Positions 48,052-56,990 of a stretch of DNA of 60,032 nt are shown here, piece by piece (position 1 is the first letter of the stretch; every line of letters starts with the position of its first letter). The translations under genes and the position numbers were made by a program. Location of the stretch: assembly GCA_022844165.1 (NCBI GenBank), contig JALHMH010000028.1, forward strand, positions 1 through 60,032, in the 5' to 3' direction. The notes below the pieces were generated by a model. It had not been told where the DNA came from and searched no databases. It saw only the letters and a program-made list of their open reading frames with translations. The DNA comes from Lysobacterales bacterium. Its GTDB lineage: Bacteria; Pseudomonadota; Gammaproteobacteria; Xanthomonadales; SZUA-5.

Positions 48052-48951
48052 TCACATCAGCCAATTGGCCAACACAAACTGGATCGCCCGATACGGCACA
48101 GTATTGATCAGCAGCAATCCGATCATCCAGAGCAGCGCTACGAACACCGCCTCCCACCAGCGTAACGCGAAGATGCGCCAGAAGGCGCGAGACAAGTAAA
48201 TGCACGCCAGAATGGGCATGCCCAGACCAATCGAGGTCTGCACATAGCGCGTGGTGATTTCGAGCTTCAACGCCAGCCCTACCGCAATCATCAGTACCAT
48301 CATGAAAGCCATCAGATGCAGGCTGACCACAAAGTGTTCTGCGTAATAGCGGCGCTGCCGATACAAGACCATCGCCATCGCTGCAGCGAGCAACGGTACG
48401 TGCAGAATGATGAGCAGCTTACTGATGTTTGTCGAACTGGCTTCGTAACGATCGGCGTAATCGCGTACCGTGAACGCAGGATCGTGGGCCTGCAGCGCGG
48501 CGATGCGACGTTCGACCCACGGCGTGGTCCAGGGGCTATGCGCTTGCCCGGAATTGGATGCGATTCGCGCCTTGGCTTCTGCCGACAAATGAGCGGCGTT
48601 CGGGTGCGCCATGGCCGCCAACTCGCCGCCCACTTGATCGATAAACGGCAGATCGAAATCGGTCATTGGCGGGGCGAGAAAGAACAACAAGTTGACCAAC
48701 AAAAACAAGGCGATTGGCGACATGAATGTCTGCCGTCGTCCGCTCAGATGTTCCACCGACAACCAGCCCGGTTGCGTCAGCAGCGCGCGTACGCTGCGCC
48801 AGAAGCGGCTGTCGAGGCTGGTCAGCGCCTCGAAAAACTGGCCAAGCAAGTGCGCAAGTCGACGATCCGCATCGCTAAAGCGCTTTTGCCCACAGCTGTG
48901 GCAATAGACTCCCGCTAGCTCAGTTCCGCACTGTCGGCAGGTTTCCCGCAT
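48052..48951 (-). CDS. DUF3667 zinc-ribbon membrane protein
   Basis: This 299-residue protein has an N-terminal zinc ribbon Cys5-Cys8...Cys17-Cys20 (CRQCGTELAGVYCHSC) and then the DUF3667 phrase HLSGRRQTFMSPIALFLLVNLLFFL. Several membrane helices follow (LLIILHVPLLAAAMAMVL; MAFMMVLMIAVGLALKL; LGMPILACIYLS; AVFVALLWMIGLLLINTV). Function is unknown. It converges with the response regulator. Confidence 0.88.
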   Translation of the reverse strand: MRETCRQCGTELAGVYCHSCGQKRFSDADRRLAHLLGQFFEALTSLDSRFWRSVRALLTQPGWLSVEHLSGRRQTFMSPIALFLLVNLLFFLAPPMTDFDLPFIDQVGGELAAMAHPNAAHLSAEAKARIASNSGQAHSPWTTPWVERRIAALQAHDPAFTVRDYADRYEASSTNISKLLIILHVPLLAAAMAMVLYRQRRYYAEHFVVSLHLMAFMMVLMIAVGLALKLEITTRYVQTSIGLGMPILACIYLSRAFWRIFALRWWEAVFVALLWMIGLLLINTVPYRAIQFVLANWLM

Positions 48952-49391
48952 GGGTCTGGACGCAAGCCAAATTCGTGATCGCAGAGTGCTCGATTGAACG
49001 TGGTCGAGTCAAATTTTCGTGCGATCGACCGAACGCCCGGCGGCGGCGCCAACGGGCTAAAAGCAACGTAGCATTCGAGTCGAAGGACGCGGACATAATT
49101 CCAATTGTTTCTGGGACAAGAGTCCTTGACGGAGCGGGATCTGGACAAATGAGTCTGTTTCTTCGAAGCGGCTTTGGCACTTCAAGCCCCCTTGATCAAG
49201 GGGGGTGAGGACCGGCGCTTACACGCCGATCGGCGTGTGCCGATCCGAACGACCGGCGGCTTTGCCGCCGGGCCGGAAATGCGCGAAGCGCGCGGGGTTG
49301 CGGCAAGTCCGCTGCCGAGCGAAGCCGAGAATATTCGGCGGTCTGAGGCGAAGCCTCGCTAGAATGCGCGATCCGACCGCAAGAGCCGCCC
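48952..49391. other. Gap holding dispersed element copy C
   Basis: There is no gene. 48981-49065 contains scattered matches to the element (GTCAAATTTTCGTGCGATCG, GAACGCCCGGCGG), perhaps an old degraded copy, followed by the complete copy C from 49119. Confidence 0.5.
49119..49361 (+). repeat. ~240-bp dispersed palindromic element, copy C
   Basis: It runs from AGAGTCCTTGACGGAGC to GCCTCGCTA. Internal perfect or near-perfect stems are CCCCCTTGATCAAGGGGG, ACACGCCGATCGGCGTGT, GGCGGCTTTGCCGCC, GCGCGAAGCGCGC and GAGGCGAAGCCTC. It ends 30 bases before the DUF3297 start and may carry its promoter or leader. Confidence 0.88.
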
Positions 49392-49628
49392 ATGGCACAA
49401 ACTGTCCCCGATCGCCTGTCCAACGATCCGCGCTCCAAGTTCCACGATGCAGCAGCGCTCGCACGCGGCATCGGGATTCGCATTAACGGTCACGAACGGA
49501 ACGATGTCGAGGAGTACTGCATCAGCGAAGGCTGGGTGCTGGTGCCGGCCGGCAGAGCCCTCGACCGTCGCGGACGCCCGATGACGATCAAGCTCAAGGG
49601 CACGGTCGAGGCGAGATTTCTCAGCTGA
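49392..49628 (+). CDS. DUF3297 small protein
   Basis: This 78-residue protein belongs to the well-conserved DUF3297 family: PDRLSNDPRSKFHDA, RGIGIRINGHERNDVEEYCISEGWV, and the C-terminal RGRPMTIKLKGTVEARF. Function is unknown. It stands directly behind repeat copy C and 26 bases before a methyltransferase gene. Confidence 0.9.
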   Translation: MAQTVPDRLSNDPRSKFHDAAALARGIGIRINGHERNDVEEYCISEGWVLVPAGRALDRRGRPMTIKLKGTVEARFLS

Positions 49629-49654
49629 TTCGGCCCAGCCTTCCGGCGCCCTTC

Positions 49655-50512
49655 GTGGCTACCCGACTCTTGCCATTGCTCAGCCTCGAGCGCTTTCAGG
49701 CGCTGCGTGCGGCGTTCGACGGTGGCGCACTGGTTTGGCAGGGCTCGCTCGATCTCGATCGAAGCCAGGATGAGCTGATCCTGGACGCCGACGGCTTCGC
49801 CTGGCGCGGCGAGCACTGGCCCTGGCCCGTGGCAACTCTCAAAGACCGCACCTTGTACCGCTTTGACGGCACCGCGTGGGCACCAGTACAGCGCTTCAAC
49901 ACCTCGCTGATCAAGCTGATCCCGACCGGCTGGGGTCCGCCGACGTTCGAGATCGACGGCATCAAAATGCTGCCAACAGCACAGGTCTCGCCCTGGGACG
50001 ACGCAGCGACCAAGGTCGCATTGGTGCAGCCGCGCGGCCGACGCCTGCTGGACTGCTGCGGCGGCCTTGGCTACTACGCCGCGCACGCGTTGGCGAACGG
50101 CGCGACCCACGTGCATAGCTTCGAGAAGAATCCGGACGTACTGTCGCTACGGCAAATAAACCCGTGGTCGCCGGATGTTGACGATCCGGCGTACGCCGGA
50201 CGATTCACACTGACCGAAGGCGATGTATCGAAGTTCATCGCCGAGTTGCCCTGCGCCCACTTCGACGCGGCCCTGCACGACCCACCGCGCTTCGGCATCG
50301 CCGGCCAGCTTTACTCGCTGGACTTCTACGAGCAGCTTGCCCGCGTACTCAAACCGGGCGCACCGATGTTCCACTACACCGGCAACCCGAACGCAAAGAC
50401 CAGCGGCCGAGATGTGCCGGGTGAAGTCATCAAGCGGTTGGGCAAGGCGGGTTTCCGCGCCGAGCGAAAACTCGACGGCGTATTCGCGACCGCACTTGCC
50501 CGGCGGCGCTGA
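49655..50512 (+). CDS. SAM-dependent methyltransferase, COG2521-like
   Basis: This 285-residue protein has a class I methyltransferase core with motif I LLDCCGGLGYYAAHALANGA, acidic motif II HSFEKNP, and the characteristic HDPPRFGIAGQLY, as in the predicted methyltransferases of COG2521. The N-terminal ~110 residues include FNTSLIKLIPTGWGPPTFEIDGIKM. The substrate is unknown. The GTG start at 49655 is the first codon consistent with the family length. Confidence 0.8.
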   Translation: MATRLLPLLSLERFQALRAAFDGGALVWQGSLDLDRSQDELILDADGFAWRGEHWPWPVATLKDRTLYRFDGTAWAPVQRFNTSLIKLIPTGWGPPTFEIDGIKMLPTAQVSPWDDAATKVALVQPRGRRLLDCCGGLGYYAAHALANGATHVHSFEKNPDVLSLRQINPWSPDVDDPAYAGRFTLTEGDVSKFIAELPCAHFDAALHDPPRFGIAGQLYSLDFYEQLARVLKPGAPMFHYTGNPNAKTSGRDVPGEVIKRLGKAGFRAERKLDGVFATALARRR

Positions 50513-50529
50513 TGCGCTGGCTGGAGGAC

Positions 50530-52047
50530 TCAGGCGGCGCTGAACAGATCCAGCGAGCGGTAGTACTCGTCGCCGTAGTTCAGGAAGTTGCACGCTTCGC
50601 GTTGCAATTGCGGCAGAGCGGCTGACGTTGCCGTGGCGCCGGTGTTGATCTGCAGCACGGCTTGCGCATACGACGCCAGCGCATCTGCGTTGCTTTCTCC
50701 GATCTGCTGCGCGGCGAGGAAGAGCAGGTCGTGATGGGCGATGGCGATTCCTGCTGAATGCGCGGGTGAGACGAGGCCGGAGAGGCGTTCGCCTGCGTGC
50801 AGGCGTTTGAGCAACGCCTTGTTCAAGGCGTGCGCGCGGCTTCGGGTTTCAGTTTGCGGGGCGGTTGCCGGGCCGAGATAGCCCAGGCACAGCATCAGGT
50901 CCAGCGTTTCGCGAATGCTTGCCGGGCTGGTGTTTGCGTGCGCGGGCAGCGCCATCAGTGCAGCGATGCTCTGCGGGCCGTTGGCGAGCGACGCGAGCAA
51001 CGCGTCGACCGTTTCATCGTTCAGACGCAGCGTTTCAATCGGCGTGCGCACACTGCGCGCGCAACTGGCTGGTGGGCGTTGCAAGGCGAGCAGGGTGGCG
51101 TTGTATTCCCGCTCGATGTCGGCGGCGCCCCGTGTGCGCGGGCTGCGCACGAACACATCGCGGCGCAGTGACGTTTGCTGGACGAAATCGCGCAGCAGTT
51201 CGCGCATTCCTAAGTCTTCGGTGGCGTCGATCAGGGCGCGCGAAGCGGAGGGCAGCGACCATCGGGGAAAGTTGGAAAACAACTTGGCCGACGCGGCAAA
51301 CTGCAAATCGGCGCGTGCCATGTCGATGGCGACATCGGTGTGATAGAAGGGTGTCCAGCCGCGCGGTGCGAATTCGTGCAGCAGGTAGGCGTCGCTGGCG
51401 CTGGTGATGTCGCGCAGCGCGGTGCGCGCGCCGGGGTTCGTAGCGAAGTAGGCGGCGCCGGCGGCATCCAGTTGCCCCAGCAGATCGCGTGCGGCGTGGA
51501 AACGTTGCAGCGCACTGCCGTCGGTTTGCCTTTGCGCAGCTTCGCTCATCAGGCGTTGCAACGGTGCCTTGTTGGCCCAGCCGGGCATTGCGTTGTAGGA
51601 CACGTAGACCACGCCACCCGGTTTGAGCAGACGCGCGATGAGGGCGACGATGTGGGCACGGTTGTCCGCATTGACCCAGGTGTAGACGCCGTGCAGGACG
51701 ATGAAATCCATGGGCGGCAGATCGCGGTCTTGCAACTGAGCAAAGCTGTCCTGCATGAGTTGTAGATTGCCTAAGCAGGCTTGGGTTGCAAGGGACTGCG
51801 CGGCGGCCACGTGCGCGGGCATGAAGTCGTTGCCGAAGAATCGCCCTTGCGGGTGCACGGCGGCCAGCATGTTGAGACCGAGGCCCTGACCGAAACCGAG
51901 TTCCAGGTAGGTGAAATCCGCGTCGATCCTGGGCGCGGCCAGCCCGGCCTGCAGCAGTGCCAGGCGCAGATGCGCAGGCGCCATCTCGGGGAAATGGTTG
52001 ACGCTGTAGGGAAGCTCAGTGACGTATCCGTCAGTCCAGTCATCCAT
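50530..52047 (-). CDS. Methyltransferase with regulatory domain (MethyTransf_Reg)
   Basis: This 505-residue protein has N-terminal class I SAM domain: YLELGFGQGLGLNMLAAVHP (motif I), FFGNDFMPAHVAAAQ, DFIVLHGVYTWVNADNRAHIVAL, and LKPGGVVYVSYNAMPGW. A regulatory-domain region around 220-300 has YLLHEFAPRGWTPFYHTDVA. The C-terminal winged-helix-like part contains RLNDETVDALLASLANGPQ. Such proteins are predicted protein methyltransferases often near polysaccharide or secretion genes. Here the neighbours give no hint. Confidence 0.88.
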   Translation of the reverse strand: MDDWTDGYVTELPYSVNHFPEMAPAHLRLALLQAGLAAPRIDADFTYLELGFGQGLGLNMLAAVHPQGRFFGNDFMPAHVAAAQSLATQACLGNLQLMQDSFAQLQDRDLPPMDFIVLHGVYTWVNADNRAHIVALIARLLKPGGVVYVSYNAMPGWANKAPLQRLMSEAAQRQTDGSALQRFHAARDLLGQLDAAGAAYFATNPGARTALRDITSASDAYLLHEFAPRGWTPFYHTDVAIDMARADLQFAASAKLFSNFPRWSLPSASRALIDATEDLGMRELLRDFVQQTSLRRDVFVRSPRTRGAADIEREYNATLLALQRPPASCARSVRTPIETLRLNDETVDALLASLANGPQSIAALMALPAHANTSPASIRETLDLMLCLGYLGPATAPQTETRSRAHALNKALLKRLHAGERLSGLVSPAHSAGIAIAHHDLLFLAAQQIGESNADALASYAQAVLQINTGATATSAALPQLQREACNFLNYGDEYYRSLDLFSAA

Positions 52048-52202
52048 GGTGTTTGTGGTGATGGCGGCAGGGGGCGGGGCGGCGATCCTGCCGGGTTAGC
52101 TACCGTCAAACAACCTGCAGGGCCGGAAAATGCTCAGGGTTCGTGTCCGAAACTGAGCGGCGAGCTTTCCGCGCTGCGGGATCTGACGCTACGCACGAGC
52201 AC

Positions 52203-52444
52203 TAGCGAGGCTTCGCCTCGGACCACCGAGCACTGTTGGCTTCGCTCGGCAGCGTACTTGCCGAAACCCCGCGCTTGGCGCATTTCCGGCCCGGCAGCAA
52301 AGCCGCCGGTCGTTCGGATCGGCACATGCCTATTGGCGTCTGAGCGCCGGTCCTCGCCCCGCTGACCCATGGGGGCTTCAACAGCCAAAGCCACTTCGAA
52401 AAAATTTGACTCATTTGTCCAGATCCCGCTCTTTCGAGGACTCT
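52203..52444 (-). repeat. ~240-bp dispersed palindromic element, copy D
   Basis: This is the inverted orientation relative to copy C, from TAGCGAGGCTTCGCCTC to GAGGACTCT. The CCCC/GGGG stem is damaged (CCCATGGG core), while the GAGGC/GCCTC and GCAAAGC-type stems remain. It fills most of the gap 52048-52500, which holds no gene. Confidence 0.85.
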
Positions 52445-52500
52445 AGAGCCGGGTTCGCCAGCATCGGCGCAATCGCGAGGACAAGACGATCCGATTGGAA

Positions 52501-53466
52501 TCAGTGCCCGGAATCCAATCGTTGCAAGCCACTCACCCGCCTGCCATCGACCACCAGCGACAGCAACTCCGGCCGCGAGTAGTGGCCGAAAGGATCGAAG
52601 GTCTGGCGTTCTTCGCGGACGCGGGCGTGGTCGAGCTGCGCCAGCAGCAGTTCTTCGCGGCCGACGACGGGCTCGATGACGAAACGGCCGTCGGGTCCGG
52701 CGATGCAGGAGCCGCCGTCGGCCATCACCTCGGGCAAATGGTCGCGCAACAGGTTTCCTTCGGGCAGCGCGTCGGGCAAATCGTCGCGGTGCAGCACGGA
52801 ACTCACGGACAACGCGAAGCTGCGGCCTTCGCGGGCGATGAACGGGGTGATGGTTTCAGTGTTGCGGCGACTTCCGGGCCAGGAGGCGATGTGCAGCGAT
52901 TCGCCTTGTGCATACAGGGCGGCGCGAGCCAGCGGCATCCAGTTTTCCCAGCAATTGAGGCTGCCCACGCGGAACTCGCCGAGCGGATGGCAGCGCAGGC
53001 CGTGTGCGTCGCCGGGCGACCAGACGAGGCGTTCTTCGTAGGTCGGCATCAACTTGCGATGTACGCTTCGGATCGCGCCTTCGGCATCAATAGTGACCAT
53101 CGACGCGAACACGCTGAGGCCGCGCGCGACATCGCGCTCGATGACGCCGCAGACGATCCAGATCTGATGGCGCGCTGCGGCGGCGCACAGCGGTGAGAGA
53201 TGGCCGACGTTGATCTGCACGGCCTGATCGCAATAGTGCGCATACAGGCGTTTTTGCAGCGGCGACTCAAAGCGCGCTCCGTCGGTATTTTCCACCCAGA
53301 ACGGATAGCCGGGCAGCAGGCCCTCGCTGAAGGCCACCAGACTCGCGCCTTCGCGCGCGGCGCGCTCCACCCACGAGAGCATCTTCTGCAGCGTGGCCTG
53401 CCGATCCAGCCAGACCGGCGCGATCTGGGCCAGGGCAACGGTCAACGTGTCGGCGCGGATGCTCAT
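52501..53466 (-). CDS. Carbon-nitrogen hydrolase (nitrilase family)
   Basis: This 321-residue enzyme has the catalytic triad of the nitrilase superfamily: Glu48 in AFSEGLLPGYPFW, Lys138 in HRKLMPTYEERLVW, and Cys172 in GSLNCWENWMPL. CWENWMPLAR and the LPGYPFW phrase resemble true nitrilases (branch 1) rather than amidases, so nitrile or aliphatic-amide hydrolysis is likely. ATG 53466 is chosen, as the frame upstream to 53559 lacks similarity. The C-terminus ends with RRVSGLQRLDSGH. Confidence 0.9.
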   Translation of the reverse strand: MSIRADTLTVALAQIAPVWLDRQATLQKMLSWVERAAREGASLVAFSEGLLPGYPFWVENTDGARFESPLQKRLYAHYCDQAVQINVGHLSPLCAAAARHQIWIVCGVIERDVARGLSVFASMVTIDAEGAIRSVHRKLMPTYEERLVWSPGDAHGLRCHPLGEFRVGSLNCWENWMPLARAALYAQGESLHIASWPGSRRNTETITPFIAREGRSFALSVSSVLHRDDLPDALPEGNLLRDHLPEVMADGGSCIAGPDGRFVIEPVVGREELLLAQLDHARVREERQTFDPFGHYSRPELLSLVVDGRRVSGLQRLDSGH

Positions 53467-53582
53467 CAGCGGGCTCAGGCGAGGCGGGACGAGAAGTATG
53501 ACCGCCCCGGCGCCGTCGCGACGAACGTCGAGAGCAGCACGACTTTCGCGCCCCGACATTCCGCCGTTTTCACCGGCGCACC

Positions 53583-54863
53583 CTACTCAAAGCCATCCCT
53601 GAACAACGCGTCGCGCTGCTGCACGAACACCAGGCCGCGGTCGATGGCGCCGGGTTCGTCCGCGGTGTTGTCGCCCACCAGCACCTGGGCGCCGGCGATG
53701 GCTACGCTGTTGCCGTAACTGCTGACCGATCCAGTGTTGCGATACCAGGACTCCACAGGCGCCCAGGCGCCGTTGCTCTGGCGGCGAAACAGCACTGCCG
53801 CACCTCCGACAGTCGCAGTCGCACTGCCTTGCGGGTCGCCGCCGAGCAGCAGATCGCCCTGCAGGTTGACGCCGGTGCCGAAGCTGCCGCGCGCGCTCAG
53901 CGGTGAATCCACGCGCGCGCTCTGGGTCCAGGTGTTGCCAGTGCGCTCGAACACGAACACCGCGCCGACGATGCTGTTGCCCACGAGTGCGCCAGCCAGC
54001 GGCGCACCGACCGCCAGCCGGGTTCCGGTGCTGTCCAGCGACAAGGTCAGGCCGAACAAGAGCGCCGCATTGGCACCCTGATTTGCGGTCATCCGGAAGC
54101 GTTGGTTCAGCGTCCACACCGCCGAACTGCCGTCGCCCGTGCGCGAAAAGGCATAGGCATTGCCGGTGGCGTTGTTTGGATCAGCGTCGATGGGCGAACC
54201 CACAACCAGTTGATTTCCGCGAAGTCCGAGCGCAAAGCCGAACCGCCCCGCGCCGACGAGATTGGAGACCAGCTTGCTGTGGAACACCCAGTTCTCGGCC
54301 AGGTTATCGAAACGATACATGTACACCGCGCCCGCGCCGGACAGGTCAGGCGCACCGATAGCCAGCCAGCCGGCGTCGACGTCACTGCGCAGTCCGAACC
54401 AGCCATTGAAGGGGACGTCCATCGGCGCGGCAATGCTCTGCAGTAGCTGGAAGCTGCTGCCGTTGTTGCCGTAGATATGCAGAGCACCACGACCGTCGTT
54501 GCCGAATGGAGCGCCGACCAGCAGCGTGTTGGCCACGACGGTCACACTGTAGCCATAGCCATCGCCCAGGGCTGGCGTCGGCGCCTGCAATGCCTGCGCG
54601 TAGTTCCAGTTGCTGCCCGTGCGCCGGAACACGAATGCCGTGCCGGCGACGTTACTGCCTCCGCCCGTGTTGTGCGGCGCACCGATGGCTGCAATATCAC
54701 CACTCACGGACATGTTCTGCGAAAAGAAGCGGATCGGCGTCGGCGCGCCCGCCTGAGCCGGACTGAGCACCTGGATCGGCGCGGGAACCGTGGCCTGCAC
54801 AGCACCGGCGAGGAGCAATAGAAGCGTTGCCGAACAGGCCGGCAGTCGAATCGAGAATCGCAT
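53583..54863 (-). CDS. FG-GAP repeat surface protein with DGFE C-terminus
   Basis: This 426-residue secreted protein has a signal peptide (MRFSIRLPACSATLLLLLAGAVQA). The rest consists of about seven FG-GAP/integrin-like propeller repeats (GDIAAIGAPHNTGG, ANTLLVGAPFGNDG, AGWLAIGAPDLSG, GNQLVVGSPIDAD, GTRLAVGAPLAG). The protein ends ALFRDGFE, a terminus I know from many Xanthomonadales exoproteins, possibly a sorting or processing signal. ATG 54863 begins the signal peptide, and in-frame codons upstream are not signal-like. Confidence 0.85.
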   Translation of the reverse strand: MRFSIRLPACSATLLLLLAGAVQATVPAPIQVLSPAQAGAPTPIRFFSQNMSVSGDIAAIGAPHNTGGGSNVAGTAFVFRRTGSNWNYAQALQAPTPALGDGYGYSVTVVANTLLVGAPFGNDGRGALHIYGNNGSSFQLLQSIAAPMDVPFNGWFGLRSDVDAGWLAIGAPDLSGAGAVYMYRFDNLAENWVFHSKLVSNLVGAGRFGFALGLRGNQLVVGSPIDADPNNATGNAYAFSRTGDGSSAVWTLNQRFRMTANQGANAALLFGLTLSLDSTGTRLAVGAPLAGALVGNSIVGAVFVFERTGNTWTQSARVDSPLSARGSFGTGVNLQGDLLLGGDPQGSATATVGGAAVLFRRQSNGAWAPVESWYRNTGSVSSYGNSVAIAGAQVLVGDNTADEPGAIDRGLVFVQQRDALFRDGFE

Positions 54864-55121
54864 TGACAATGCACTCCGTATGGACAGCGTGCAGTTTTTC
54901 CGGCCAGACGATGCGGCGAATCCCATATCCATGGGGGCAAACGCGCCGCCATGCTGGTTGCGCGTGTTCCCCGCGCGCGAAGGCGATACCTGTCGTCCGC
55001 AGACCGGTCAGAATTTGCGAGATTTGCGCGGCCGATATCATCTTCCTTTCCTGATAGCCTCGACCCGAGCATGTCAAGTCTTGGCGCGCTCTCAACGATA
55101 CAATCACCAGGGGAACATCAA

Positions 55122-55484
55122 ATGAGTCTCTCGCGAATACAGGCTATATTCAATTTATCTAGCTCTACAGCAACGTTTACCGATCACGAGAATAAAGGAC
55201 CAAGTCCCATCCAATTGTCGCCAGCCAATGCGTCCGGCTACAGCAACACACCGGTGCCCTGGTACAATTCCAAGAACTTCACCAGCCATAACATAGAGAT
55301 TCAGGTTGGCAACAACACTTTCTACGTTTGGCAATACGGTGACAATATCTACTACTCGACATCTGTTATTTCAGGTGATAATCCCATCTCCAATTCAACG
55401 ACACTAATTGGAGCTGCCGGCAGTCCCATTGCGCTTTACATCAATGCCGGTGCCACACCATCGACGATGCCGTGGGCGAACTAG
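55122..55484 (+). CDS. Orphan small protein, AT-richer than neighbours
   Basis: This 120-residue protein has a good ribosome site, AGGGGAA, before ATG 55122. It has no signal peptide or membrane segment. It is rich in Ser, Thr, Asn and aromatic residues (HNIEIQVGNNTFYVWQYGDNIYY; TTLIGAAGSPIALYINAGATP) and likely all-beta, like small lectin- or cytolysin-type folds, but no family can be named. The coding sequence is markedly AT-richer than the flanks, suggesting recent acquisition. Confidence 0.65.
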   Translation: MSLSRIQAIFNLSSSTATFTDHENKGPSPIQLSPANASGYSNTPVPWYNSKNFTSHNIEIQVGNNTFYVWQYGDNIYYSTSVISGDNPISNSTTLIGAAGSPIALYINAGATPSTMPWAN

Positions 55485-55991
55485 ATTTCGGCTTTCAGAT
55501 TTTCTGCTTGGTAGACGGAAGAATGAACTAGCCGTTTCGCGCAGGTCGAGTTTCTACTCGAGGCGACTCGACTTGCGTTACGGTGGGTGCTGATGAGTTA
55601 CCCCCGAAAATTAAGAAAATCGGCATGGGCAATTCGTGCGCGATTTTTTAAAAGGCCCTTCGCGATTCGCGTCCACGATGCGTAACAACCCTGATCGGGC
55701 ATCGACTGCGCTCGAGATCTTGCAACTGGAGAGAACACACCGCGCAATCCGCGGCCCACCATCGTGACGAGGGCAAGTGGAACTTGTGGCCCGCTAGCTC
55801 GGCATTTCCCGCGTTGTATCAGAGTCGGGCGATTTTCTGGCAACCTCAGGCATTGATTGACCCGCCAGCTGTCTTGTTGGTTCAACAGGAATTGCCCAAT
55901 GATCGCGCCCCGTTTGTGGCCTCGTCAGCGCTTCACCCGTTCACGCTCATTCGACTATGATGGTCGTGATTCAGATGATGCAGACGATGTG
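55485..55991. other. Intergenic stretch between the orphan protein and vapB
   Basis: No convincing gene was seen. A stem GTCGAGT/ACTCGAC (55545-55572) with an alternative inner hairpin TCGAGT-TTCT-ACTCGA lies shortly behind the orphan gene and may terminate it. An open frame on the minus strand (55598-55885) has no protein features and is ignored. Confidence 0.35.
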
Positions 55992-56231
55992 ATGCGAACC
56001 ACAATTGACTTGCCAGACGCCAAACACCGCCAGCTCAAAGCGATCTCGGAGAAGCGTGCGATCAGTTTGGGGCAGCTGATTTCCGAGCTCACCGATATTG
56101 CGTTGGAAGGAAGGGGGGCGCCCGCGCCTGCGACAACACTCATGGCCAGTCAGCAGACAGGGCTGCTGACGCTGAGCGTCGGCCGACCGATCTCTAGCGA
56201 TGAAGTGTCATCGCTCATGGAAACGATGTGA
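55992..56231 (+). CDS. vapB: VapB-like antitoxin
   Basis: This 79-residue protein starts at ATG 55992 (MRTTIDLPDAKHRQLKAISEKRAISLGQLISEL), the short N-terminal beta strand plus two helices of ribbon-helix-helix antitoxins. The C-terminal half would wrap the toxin. It would repress its own operon and neutralise the PIN toxin encoded next. The stop overlaps the toxin GTG as GTGA. A longer frame upstream to 55857 shows no similarity. Confidence 0.82.
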   Translation: MRTTIDLPDAKHRQLKAISEKRAISLGQLISELTDIALEGRGAPAPATTLMASQQTGLLTLSVGRPISSDEVSSLMETM

Positions 56232-56632
56232 TTTTGTTCGACGTCAATGTACTGATTGCGCTTGGGAGCCGCGATCACGAAGGCCGAACCGCCGCAGAGC
56301 AGTTTTTCTGCGCGTTGACCAGTTCGTTCGCAACTTGTCCAATCACGCAGACGGGTTTTGTTCGTGTCCTGGCACAGATCGATCGAACCCTGGCGCTGAC
56401 CGATGGTGTAGCCGTTCTCGCCAGCATTTGCGCGCACCCGAGGCACCAATTCATCGCGGACGATGTCAACGCTTTGGATCTGCCATGGATGTCGATTCGC
56501 GGTCACCGGCAAGTCACTGACGCTTACCTCGCAGCATTGGCGCGCAAGCACTCTGCGAAACTCGCAACCTTCGATCGTGCGCTGGTAGCGATCCACCCTG
56601 ACGTTGCTGTGCTGGTGCGAGCCTCTGAGTAG
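56228..56632 (+). CDS. vapC: VapC-like PIN-domain ribonuclease toxin
   Basis: This 134-residue PIN domain protein has metal-binding acidic residues Asp5 in ILFDVNVLIAL, Asp98 in QVTDAYLAALA, and Asp116 in LATFDRAL. CPITQTGFVRVL is the conserved second block. Such toxins cut tRNA or rRNA when freed of antitoxin. The GTG start is coupled to vapB by a GTGA overlap. Confidence 0.85.
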   Translation: MILFDVNVLIALGSRDHEGRTAAEQFFCALTSSFATCPITQTGFVRVLAQIDRTLALTDGVAVLASICAHPRHQFIADDVNALDLPWMSIRGHRQVTDAYLAALARKHSAKLATFDRALVAIHPDVAVLVRASE

Positions 56633-56711
56633 GCGCTTTTAACGCCCGGCGTTAGTCGACCGGCAAACGTCAGGCGAGGAATGTCATGCGGCCGTATCTT
56701 GAGGCGCTCGA

Positions 56712-56849
56712 ATGAGCAATCGCGCCGAATCGGTACGCGCCCGCTTGCTGAATGTGGCCAAGGTGCAGGGCGTGAATTTCAACCATGTCGAAAACACGAA
56801 TCGGTGGCACGGAAGGCGAGTTTGCACGGGCAGCGCAGACTCAAGCTGA
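56712..56849 (+). pseudogene. AbiEii-type nucleotidyltransferase toxin, N-terminal remnant
   Basis: The frame begins MSNRAESVRARLLNVAKVQGVNFNHV, closely like the start of AbiEii/AbiGii family nucleotidyltransferases (SVRARLLN...). It then loses all similarity and stops after 45 codons. Just before it, PYLEALE followed by an ATGA overlap looks like the tail of the partner antitoxin gene. I read this as the scar of a deleted AbiE-like toxin-antitoxin pair. The 56633-56990 gap holds nothing else recognised. Confidence 0.45.
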
Positions 56850-56990
56850 GGTCTGGATTTTCGCTAGCACTTAAAGACAGCGCGGCTGTTTCACCGCCCA
56901 TGATCTCTGGCCCACACGTCATGCGTATGCATGGGTGCCGGCGCAAATTGAGCGTCGAGTACCTATCCACTATCGCTACGGACTCTTTCA

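Noticed and set aside
55598..55885. 95-codon open frame on the minus strand
   Set aside because: There is no ribosome site, no domain, and an atypical composition. It lies in an otherwise empty accessory gap.
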